Assembly (NCBI GenBank): GCA_015222855.1
Contig: JADFWA010000383.1
Location: 1 to 5,529 of the forward strand
Direction: 5' to 3'
Source: Pseudomonadota bacterium
GTDB lineage: Bacteria; Desulfobacterota; Syntrophia; Syntrophales; JADFWA01
Length of the DNA: 5,529 bases
The position numbers and the translations under genes are program-made. Under the pieces are notes generated by a model. The model searched no databases. It was not told where the DNA came from and saw only the letters and a list, made by a program, of their open reading frames with translations. Position 1 is the first letter of the stretch; each line of letters opens with the position of its first letter. This document shows, piece after piece, positions 1 to 4,978 of the stretch.

Positions 1-1740
1 GAAGTATATGTCTGAAACTGCAAGATAGTCCCCTTTTGAGTAATGCTTATCGACGAGAATCTCGGCAATTGACGCCAGATTTTTTTTACTCATTTTCTCA
101 TACTTCCCATAAGGAAATTGTTTCAACAAATGAGCATAGATATCAAAAGACTTTTTATATCTGCTTTCTTTCCACAGGGCATATCCCTTTTGATATAAAA
201 GCCCCTCATTCATCTCACCAAAGGGGAACCTGGTCAGCATATCATCATACGTTTTTAATGGATTCAGATAATTCTGTACGCCCTTCATAAACAGGGGCGC
301 CCTTATTCCCGGTTCCTTTACACCGATATTGGCCATTATGATCTCACTCTCCACCGCCTCCTGGCTCTCCGGATATCTTTCTATCAACTGGCTGGACATC
401 ATGAGGGCAGCGGGGAATTGATTCATCGCTACAAAGGAATTGACGATTGTATAAATGACTTTTCTGTTTTCCTCATCATCGGGGTACAGATTCATATGAA
501 CAAAAAGCGCTTCTACAGCACCCTGGTGTCTTCCGCTCCGAAAGTAATCGAACCCTAACTTCAAAAGAGAATCCTTCGGGACATCCCCCAAATCGGGCCA
601 CCTTTTCACTGCATCCCTGTACCAGATTTCGGCTTCGTCAAATTGCTGCATCTGAGAATAGCAATCTCCTATCCTGAAAAATGCCATTCTAATATGCTTT
701 CCATCCGGAAATTTCTTTATATATTCCTTAAACTTTTCAATCGCCTCTCTGAATTTTCCTATCTTGTACAACATCCTGCCCATTTCAAAGATTGATTCAG
801 GAACGTAGGATGATTCGGGATATTTCGAACAAAGGGTCTCAAGCACATCTATCGACTCATAATAGAATTTCAGGTTCATATAGCTTCCGGCAAGTCTATA
901 AAGTGCCGTCACATTTTCCTTACTCGAGGGATAATCACGGATGATTTTTTTATAATGATCGACTGCTCTCAAATAATCACGGCTGTCACCCTTTTCCGCC
1001 AGAAAATAATGACAATCAGCTAAACGTCTCAACACCTTTTCCTTCCTGCCGGTTCTAAGTGGACCTTGCTGGAGTATCTCTTTAAATTTGCCCAGGGCCT
1101 CCTTATATTCCCCTGACTTAAAGTCATCCATGGCGCTGGAATATAGATTATCCTCCACAGAGCTTTTAGCCTCCTTCAGCTTTCGTCGGACTACAGGGGA
1201 TACAGGTTTAACCCGAGGGATCACCACCCTTGCAGCAGTAATCTTCTTCTTATCCACAGAAACCGCTTTTTTCTCTCCCACAGCAGGAAGAAGTTTCTTC
1301 TCATCCTCAGCGGCAACCTCCTTCTCATCCGCAGGAACCACTTTCTTCTCTCCCTCAGCGGCAACCTTCTTCTCATCAAGTGGTAAAGGCTGGGTATGAA
1401 TTTCGCGTGCCTCGTCCGCGGCCTTTGCAGAAACGATCTGAATCTTAAAATAGTCAATAACGCCATCCCTCTTTAACTTTTTCCCAACCCTTAACGCCTC
1501 GGCTCCACTCTTATATTTGCCCACGTAAACCCTGTACCACCGTCCTTTGCCGGAAATATCGACCTTTTTATAAAAAGCGGGATATCCTTTGGCTTTTAAT
1601 GAAGCTACATTTGCAACCGCCTTGCCGTGATTCTTATACGAAGCTATGTGAATACTACAGACATCCGCCGCGTAACATCCCGAATCGGCGGTACAAACCA
1701 AAAGTATTAGCAAAATGGATAAGACAAAGATTTTCTTCAT
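1..1740 (-). CDS. Secreted SPOR-domain and TPR-repeat protein, C-terminus beyond the left edge
   Basis: I read this frame by hand: it is open for 580 codons from the ATG at 1740 to position 1 with no stop, so the gene is truncated by the window. Residues 1-25 are a Sec signal peptide (MKK start, Leu/Ile core, cleavage near GCYA-AD; Cys22 follows D-S-G, a poor lipobox). Residues 26-103 are a SPOR domain (SIHIASYKN, then GRWYRVYVGKYKSGAEA), a family that binds glycan strands stripped of stem peptides, typically at the division septum. Residues 121-170 are a Lys/Glu/Ala-rich linker with 16-residue repeats. From about residue 200 the protein is a helical array of roughly nine TPR-like units (for example FKSGEYKEALGKFK, GKFREAIEKFKEYIKKFP, SRYKKSFDIYAHLLKQFP), a protein-interaction scaffold. 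It probably acts in the periplasm, perhaps recruiting partners to septal wall. An in-frame TGA five codons upstream makes 1740 the only possible ATG start. The exact partner is unknown. Confidence 0.9.
   Translation of the reverse strand, partial: MKKIFVLSILLILLVCTADSGCYAADVCSIHIASYKNHGKAVANVASLKAKGYPAFYKKVDISGKGRWYRVYVGKYKSGAEALRVGKKLKRDGVIDYFKIQIVSAKAADEAREIHTQPLPLDEKKVAAEGEKKVVPADEKEVAAEDEKKLLPAVGEKKAVSVDKKKITAARVVIPRVKPVSPVVRRKLKEAKSSVEDNLYSSAMDDFKSGEYKEALGKFKEILQQGPLRTGRKEKVLRRLADCHYFLAEKGDSRDYLRAVDHYKKIIRDYPSSKENVTALYRLAGSYMNLKFYYESIDVLETLCSKYPESSYVPESIFEMGRMLYKIGKFREAIEKFKEYIKKFPDGKHIRMAFFRIGDCYSQMQQFDEAEIWYRDAVKRWPDLGDVPKDSLLKLGFDYFRSGRHQGAVEALFVHMNLYPDDEENRKVIYTIVNSFVAMNQFPAALMMSSQLIERYPESQEAVESEIIMANIGVKEPGIRAPLFMKGVQNYLNPLKTYDDMLTRFPFGEMNEGLLYQKGYALWKESRYKKSFDIYAHLLKQFPYGKYEKMSKKNLASIAEILVDKHYSKGDYLAVSDIYF
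1234..1377 (-). repeat. 48-bp tandem repeats coding a charged linker
   Basis: Within the SPOR-TPR gene, residues 122-137 (DEKKVAAEGEKKVVPA) and 138-153 (DEKEVAAEDEKKLLPA) are consecutive 16-residue copies, followed by a degenerate third copy (about 154-169, VGEKKAVSVDKKK). Each unit is 48 bp. The segment joins the SPOR domain to the TPR array and is probably a flexible spacer whose length could vary between strains by unit gain or loss. Confidence 0.8.
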
Positions 1741-1743
1741 ACT

Positions 1744-1748
1744 ACCTC
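1744..1748 (-). promoter_or_regulatory. Ribosome binding site of the SPOR-TPR gene
   Basis: On the minus strand GAGGT lies three bases before the ATG at 1740 (four bases counted from GAGG). The spacing is short, but it is the only Shine-Dalgarno-like match nearby and it agrees with the start forced by the upstream in-frame stop. Confidence 0.55.
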
Positions 1749-1760
1749 GTGATCAAATTT

Positions 1761-1856
1761 GGGTTAAAGGCTAAGGGTAAAGGGTAAAAGGCAAAACCCA
1801 TGGCTTTGACCTTCAGCCCTTCGCCTTTAACCCTTAACCCTTTGCCTTTCGCCTTG
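1761..1856. repeat. Imperfect inverted repeat built from AAGGGT(T)A units
   Basis: The left arm (1771-1792) reads as GGGTAA-type heptamers. The right arm (1823-1844) is its reverse complement at 19 of 22 positions, with about 30 bases between them; weaker similarity extends outside both arms. The unit also repeats within each arm, so slipped pairings are possible. In RNA it would form a long hairpin in the 5' leader of the SPOR-TPR gene. No T-tract follows, so it is not an obvious terminator. From memory, similar intergenic repeats are dispersed in some deltaproteobacterial genomes; I cannot verify copy number here. Confidence 0.75.
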
Positions 1857-1889
1857 CATTATACACACCCTTACCACCGATCGAAGCAA

Positions 1890-1900
1890 ATTATATACCA
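1890..1900 (-). promoter_or_regulatory. Candidate extended -10 promoter for the SPOR-TPR gene
   Basis: The minus strand reads TGGTATATAAT here, which contains a perfect TATAAT and also a TGN-TATATA extended -10 arrangement. No good -35 lies 16-18 bases upstream. If used, the leader would be about 140 bases long and would include the inverted repeat. This is a motif-only call. Confidence 0.3.
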
Positions 1901-1949
1901 GATGCCTTCAAGTCCCGGAGTTGCTTAAGGATATGGACAGAATACAGCG

Positions 1950-1990
1950 TATAGCGCGTAGTGCATGGCACTTTTGCTCTATGCGCCATG
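1950..1990. repeat. Small degenerate GCGC/ATG-rich repeat with a weak hairpin
   Basis: Near-repeats of TATAGCGC, TAGTGCATGG and CTATGCGCCATG follow one another here, and CATGGC (1964-1969) can pair with GCCATG (1985-1990) across a 15-base loop. It looks like a remnant of a short-period intergenic repeat. The stem is only six base pairs, so a functional hairpin is doubtful. Confidence 0.35.
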
Positions 1991-2016
1991 AGATAAACGT
2001 CAATCAGCTATCATTT

Positions 2017-2045
2017 CAGACAAATATTTGACGAATTTTTATAAT
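2017..2045 (+). promoter_or_regulatory. Candidate sigma-70-type promoter (distal) for the small gene and operon
   Basis: CAGACA at 2017-2022 (4 of 6 to the -35 consensus) is followed after 17 bases by a perfect TATAAT at 2040-2045. A perfect 10-bp palindrome, CAAATATTTG (2021-2030), overlaps the end of the -35 and the spacer, where a repressor would block polymerase. Motif evidence only. Confidence 0.4.
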
Positions 2046-2060
2046 TTCAGAAATTTTTCC

Positions 2061-2090
2061 TTGACATTACACCACACTCCAGTGTAGGGT
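2061..2090 (+). promoter_or_regulatory. Candidate proximal promoter with a dyad in its spacer
   Basis: A perfect TTGACA lies at 2061-2066. The best -10 at suitable spacing is weak (TAGGGT, 2085-2090, 18-base spacer, 3 of 6 matches). The dyad ACACT-CC-AGTGT (2074-2085) fills the spacer and touches the -10. A weak -10 would fit a regulated promoter, but the call depends on the good -35 alone. Confidence 0.35.
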
Positions 2091-2103
2091 AGCTTGTAAC
2101 AAG
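2074..2103. promoter_or_regulatory. Two short dyads, putative operator
   Basis: ACACT-CC-AGTGT (2074-2085) and CTTGT-A-ACAAG (2093-2103) are perfect five-base half-site dyads whose centres are about 18-19 bp apart, between the candidate -35 and the small gene 50 bases downstream. Paired short dyads at a promoter are typical of autoregulated ribbon-helix-helix or antitoxin-type repressors. The two dyads differ in sequence, so they may not be sites for one protein. Confidence 0.35.
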
Positions 2104-2154
2104 TTAGAGTAACGCAACTTAATACAAACCAATTCATTATGGATGTAAAGCACT

Positions 2155-2340
2155 ATGGCAAAAATTACAATGAATCTCAGTAAGGATGAATACAAGTTAA
2201 AAGAGATGATCCAGGCGCTTGGCAAAGCAATTTCTCAAGGGAATCCATATTTAAAGAGATCAGAAAGCGAAATCGCAAAGATGATACTTGAACCGACGCT
2301 AACCAAAGAATACCAGAAGTATGCCAAGAATAACAAGTAA
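2155..2340 (+). CDS. Small 61-residue protein, possible ribbon-helix-helix DNA-binding protein
   Basis: No firm family match. The predicted layout is a short N-terminal strand (KITMNLS, residues 3-9), a first helix (about 10-27), a GNPY turn, and a second helix starting at KRSESEIAKMIL (about 34-45), then a Lys-rich tail. A strand followed by two helices, with a Ser/Glu cap before the second, resembles RHH (CopG/Arc-type) repressors, although the stretch between helices is longer than usual. The start is fixed because the in-frame ATG at 2143 is followed at once by TAA; GGATG (2141-2145) nine bases upstream is a weak ribosome site. Short dyads lie just upstream at candidate promoters, consistent with autoregulation. 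No toxin gene follows; the next gene, 29 bases on, is a cell-wall enzyme, so this may be the operon's regulator or an orphan antitoxin-like protein. Confidence 0.6.
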   Translation: MAKITMNLSKDEYKLKEMIQALGKAISQGNPYLKRSESEIAKMILEPTLTKEYQKYAKNNK

Positions 2341-2369
2341 TCACTTGTCACAATTCCCATTCCCTTATT

Positions 2370-4130
2370 ATGATAGCAAAATGTATTAAAGATATTGTAG
2401 ATATTATGACACCATCAAAGCTGAAATATTTTATTGCAACCGTTTCCATCCTGTTGTGTTTATCCCCTCTTGCTTTTCACTCACATGCGACAATCCAGGC
2501 CACGCAGAAGCAACAGGATATTCCTGATTGTCTTGTCGCCCAATCCTCCGGATATGCAATAGTTGTAGATAAGAAAGCACAAAAGCTGTTTGTCTATCAC
2601 TATGATGGTCGCTTCAATAAAGTGTATGAAACTGCATGTTCCACGGGGAAAAATCAGGGCACAAAAATGGTGGAAGGGGACAGCAGGACACCTGAAGGGA
2701 TATACTTCCCAACAAAACTATTCACTGACAACCAGCTTTCCTCTATATACGGTTCTATGGCCTTTCACCTTGATTATCCAAATCTGCTAGACAAAAGAAC
2801 AGGGAAAAACGGCAATAACATCTGGATACATGGAACAAATAAACCTCTGCGCCCCTTTCAATCAAACGGATGTGTCACCCTGACCAACAAGAGCATAAAG
2901 CATCTTTTCATCTACATCAAACTGAACAAGACACCCGTCATCATAGAGAAATCGGTAAAATGGATACCCCAGGATACCAGGCTGATCACGAAAAACAGAC
3001 TGGAACATTTTCTGAACTCATGGATAAAAGCCATAGCAGAGGGTGATGTGAAGGCCCTGAGTTCTTTTTATGATGATAAGGAATCAAACAAACAAAACCA
3101 TAAGCTAATAGGACAGATCAACAACTGGAAAACCGCCGATATCCCCTTTTCCCTCCAACCAGGAGATATTTCCATATTAAAACAGGGAGAATTTGCCGTC
3201 ATTTTATTTAATCAAGTACTTTCTCTGGATAATATCACCCGCAGCGGCGGCTACCGAAAGCTTTTCCTGAAAGAAAATCAGAGCAGGTGGCTTGTTGTGG
3301 GGGATGTGTTCCAGCCCCCGGCCGCGAAAAAACTTTTTGCCGACACTTTGAGTACCCTGGATAGAACCGTCACTGATCATCGGGCTATCGGGCAGCTTAT
3401 TGAAAAATGGGTGCACTTCTGGAAATCGGGAGACATGGAAAATTACAGATCCTGTTACGCGCCGGATTTCAGATCCCGCGGAATAAGCTTAAACAACTGG
3501 ATATCTTATAAAACCGGACTTAAAAAGCGTAACAAAAACATCCATATCCGCATTGAAAACATTAAAATCACCTCAGGACGGGGGCGGGGGCTTGCGGCAT
3601 TCACGCAAAAATACAGTTCATCAAACTATAGCGCCGTCGGAACCAAAAAGCTCCGATTTAAAAAAGCAGACGGTGAATGGAAGATCTATCGTGAAACATG
3701 GACTGCAATGAAGGATACACGTCCCGATAGAATTGCCTCGGAACATCGGGCCATCAGACAGCTTATTGAAAAATGGGTGCAATTCTGGGAATCGGGAGAT
3801 ATGGAAAATTACAGATTATGTTACGCGCCGGATTTCAGATCCCGCGGAATGAATCTAGGCAACTGGATATTTTACAAAACCGGACTTAAAAAGCGTAACA
3901 AAAACATCCGTATCTGCATTGAAGATATTAAAATCACTTCAGGCAGGGGGCAGGGGCTTGCGGCATTTACGCAAAAATACAGTTCATCAAACTATAATGC
4001 CGTTGGAACCAAAAAACTCCGGTTTAGAAAAGCAGACGGTGAGTGGAAGATCTATCGCGAAACGTGGACTGCGATGAAAGACACATATATCACAGCGCAT
4101 AAGGCCTGCTCTGATATAAAAGGGAAATGA
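2370..4130 (+). CDS. Exported YkuD-fold L,D-transpeptidase/L,D-carboxypeptidase with three NTF2-like domains (Csd6/Pgp2-like)
   Basis: This enzyme should cut or exchange the bond after the third residue of peptidoglycan stem peptides in the periplasm. Residues 13-40 form a Sec signal peptide (K-L-K, hydrophobic core, cleavage after FHSHA). Residues 61-195 are the YkuD catalytic domain: GYAIVVDKKAQKLFVY at the start, RTPEGIY, then IWIHGT with His154 and SNGCVTLTN with Cys168 as nucleophile. Most YkuD enzymes carry S-[HRK]-G-C-[VI]-R; here Asn replaces the basic residue and Thr the Arg. Residues about 205-320 form a divergent NTF2-like module, and residues 331-452 and 453-574 are two further copies about 84% identical to each other. 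YkuD plus NTF2-like is the arrangement of Helicobacter Csd6 and Campylobacter Pgp2, L,D-carboxypeptidases, which have one such module. The start is uncertain: ATG 2406 gives a more normal signal peptide than 2370, and neither has a good ribosome site. The stop overlaps the next gene. Confidence 0.9.
   Translation: MIAKCIKDIVDIMTPSKLKYFIATVSILLCLSPLAFHSHATIQATQKQQDIPDCLVAQSSGYAIVVDKKAQKLFVYHYDGRFNKVYETACSTGKNQGTKMVEGDSRTPEGIYFPTKLFTDNQLSSIYGSMAFHLDYPNLLDKRTGKNGNNIWIHGTNKPLRPFQSNGCVTLTNKSIKHLFIYIKLNKTPVIIEKSVKWIPQDTRLITKNRLEHFLNSWIKAIAEGDVKALSSFYDDKESNKQNHKLIGQINNWKTADIPFSLQPGDISILKQGEFAVILFNQVLSLDNITRSGGYRKLFLKENQSRWLVVGDVFQPPAAKKLFADTLSTLDRTVTDHRAIGQLIEKWVHFWKSGDMENYRSCYAPDFRSRGISLNNWISYKTGLKKRNKNIHIRIENIKITSGRGRGLAAFTQKYSSSNYSAVGTKKLRFKKADGEWKIYRETWTAMKDTRPDRIASEHRAIRQLIEKWVQFWESGDMENYRLCYAPDFRSRGMNLGNWIFYKTGLKKRNKNIRICIEDIKITSGRGQGLAAFTQKYSSSNYNAVGTKKLRFRKADGEWKIYRETWTAMKDTYITAHKACSDIKGK
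2406..2489 (+). other. Likely signal peptide and alternative start of the YkuD enzyme
   Basis: Starting at ATG 2406 gives a 28-residue signal peptide (MTPSKLKYF, then a hydrophobic stretch through LLCLSPLAF, cleavage after SHA). The 2370 start adds twelve residues (MIAKCIKDIVDI) with two acidic residues before the signal, which is unusual. The Cys in ILLCL is not in a lipobox, so a lipoprotein is unlikely. Confidence 0.6.
3360..4091 (+). repeat. Tandem 366-bp duplication coding two NTF2-like domains
   Basis: Copy one is 3360-3725 and copy two 3726-4091, directly abutting and in frame (122 residues each). By my alignment 102 of 122 residues match with no gaps, and identical DNA runs of about 30 bases remain, for example around the CYAPDFRSRG and KTGLKKRNKN codons. 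The substitutions cluster at the first six residues and around residues 42-49 of the unit. The copies are far closer to each other than to the first NTF2-like module, so the duplication is much younger, or gene conversion keeps them alike. Confidence 0.95.
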
Positions 4131-4978
4131 TGGATCACGATAAAAAAAGAAAAGAAAAAAGCTGGACCATCCTTGTTATCGGAGATAAAGAACGCATCCG
4201 TTCCTTCGAAATTACGAAGACATTTATTGTCATCCCGCTTGTAATCGTACTTGGTCTCTTGATAGGAACAGGCATCTTTGCTGCCTGGCAGTTCCATGAT
4301 AGAGCACAGACTCCACTTCAAATGGAACTCGCCTACAAGCTTAAAAGTACCCGGAACACACTGAAAACTATAAAACAGGAAAACAGCGATCTCATGACCA
4401 GGGTTCAAGACCTGGAAGGTCAACTAACCTTGGCACAACAGAATCAGAACACACTGGAAATTATCAGACAGGAAAACAGCAATCTCAAGGCCAGGGTTCA
4501 AACGCTGAAGGACCAGTTGGCCTCGGCGGAAAAAAAGTTGAAGAAAACCCTGACAGCAAAAACCTCCCCCCCTGCCGATACGGTAGTTGACAAACCCTAC
4601 ATGGTGGCTGTTGAAAATCTCAAGACAAGCTTTGACCGGATAAACAATGCCTGCATTTTCAGTTTTACATTGAAAAACAAAAAGGAGGACAACGTTACCA
4701 TCTCCGGACGCAGCTTCGTTGTCCTGAAACCCGACAGCGCTGATTCAGAATCGTGGCGGGTTTACCCCAAGTTTACCTTGAAAAACGGAAGACCGCAAAA
4801 TTTCAGAAGGGGAGAACGCTTTTCCATCGCCAGATTCAAGACCATGAAGGGGAAATTTCGGAAGATACCCATACAGGACAGTTATGATTCGATTACTGTA
4901 TTTATTTTTTCCAACGATGGCGCTCTCATCCTGGAAGAAGAGATTGATTTAAAAAACGCTATGGAGGGTAATCGCTGA
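4127..4978 (+). CDS. Single-pass membrane protein with duplicated coiled coil, unknown C-terminal domain
   Basis: Not a family I can name. A basic N-terminus (DKKRKEKSW) and the segment TILVIGDKERIRSFEITK precede one membrane helix (about 33-54). Such a start resembles membrane-anchored M23 endopeptidases of the divisome, but no HxxxD or HxH zinc motif follows. Residues about 65-142 are a coiled coil containing two 31-residue copies (77-107 and 108-138, sharing QENSxL and RVQxL). After a Pro-rich hinge (TSPPADT), residues about 155-278 look beta-rich (CIFSFTLKNKKEDN, ISGRSFVVLKP, SITVFIFSNDG). The orientation is probably N-in, with coil and C-terminal domain in the periplasm. It starts inside the preceding stop (ATGATG at 4127; the second ATG, 4130, has better spacing from AGGGA), implying translational coupling, and ends next to the following ATG. 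Lying between two peptidoglycan peptidases, it may be their scaffold or regulator; that role is inferred. Confidence 0.85.
   Translation: MMDHDKKRKEKSWTILVIGDKERIRSFEITKTFIVIPLVIVLGLLIGTGIFAAWQFHDRAQTPLQMELAYKLKSTRNTLKTIKQENSDLMTRVQDLEGQLTLAQQNQNTLEIIRQENSNLKARVQTLKDQLASAEKKLKKTLTAKTSPPADTVVDKPYMVAVENLKTSFDRINNACIFSFTLKNKKEDNVTISGRSFVVLKPDSADSESWRVYPKFTLKNGRPQNFRRGERFSIARFKTMKGKFRKIPIQDSYDSITVFIFSNDGALILEEEIDLKNAMEGNR
4355..4540 (+). repeat. 93-bp tandem duplication in the coiled-coil gene
   Basis: Units 4355-4447 and 4448-4540 each code 31 residues beginning NTL, with shared QENS, L, RVQ and QL positions and strong DNA similarity. Thirty-one residues is four heptads plus three, so each unit adds a phase shift (a stammer) to the coil rather than a clean heptad extension. 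Confidence 0.85.
4963..4968 (+). promoter_or_regulatory. Ribosome binding site of the M99-type carboxypeptidase gene
   Basis: GGAGGG lies inside the end of the preceding gene, ten bases before ATG 4979. It is the strongest Shine-Dalgarno match in the window and fixes this start directly after the preceding TGA (4976-4978). Confidence 0.8.

Larger units (their letters stand above)
1741..2154. other. Divergent intergenic region
   Basis: These 414 bases separate the leftward SPOR-TPR gene from the rightward gene set. I find no convincing coding sequence or RNA gene in them. From left to right they hold a purine/pyrimidine-biased imperfect inverted repeat, a candidate leftward -10 element, a short degenerate GCGC/ATG-rich repeat, and an AT-rich stretch with two candidate rightward promoters and three short perfect dyads. 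The only open frame touching it, 1599-1787, mostly lies antisense to the SPOR gene and looks spurious. Confidence 0.7.

Noticed and set aside
36..290. Plus-strand 84-codon open frame
   Set aside because: Antisense to the TPR array of the SPOR-TPR gene, with no domain and no start signal.
1234..1377. Short tandem repeats as a CRISPR array
   Set aside because: The units abut with no unique spacers and lie in frame within a coding sequence.
1088..1399. Plus-strand open frame of 103 codons rich in Ser, Phe and Thr
   Set aside because: It is antisense to the SPOR-TPR gene over its repeated Lys/Glu linker; the Ser/Phe-rich repeats mirror that repeat. No ribosome site or recognisable domain.
1221..1466. 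Minus-strand open frame with Arg/Leu-rich repeats (RRRLPLR)
   Set aside because: It is the same strand as the SPOR-TPR gene but another frame across the 48-bp repeats; the Arg-rich pattern is a frame-shifted reading of the linker.
1599..1787. Plus-strand 62-codon open frame crossing into the intergenic region
   Set aside because: Mostly antisense to the SPOR domain and signal peptide; its end lies in the inverted repeat. Composition is not protein-like.
1998..2033. Six-base inverted repeat CGTCAA / TTGACG with a 24-base loop
   Set aside because: A perfect six-base pair at this distance is expected by chance in AT-rich DNA and does not extend on either side.
2028..2045. TTGACG followed by TATAAT as a promoter
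   Set aside because: The spacer is only six bases; the TATAAT pairs better with CAGACA at 2017-2022.
2590..3416. Open frames inside the YkuD gene (2590-2790 plus, 3204-3416 minus)
   Set aside because: Both are out-of-frame shadows of a gene with clear catalytic motifs.
2155..4130. Toxin-antitoxin pair made of the small protein and the following gene
   Set aside because: The following gene is an exported YkuD cell-wall enzyme with a signal peptide, not a toxin family, so at most the small protein is an orphan antitoxin-like regulator.
4052..4423. Minus-strand 123-codon open frame
   Set aside because: Antisense to the junction of two well-supported coding genes; no ribosome site and no family resemblance.
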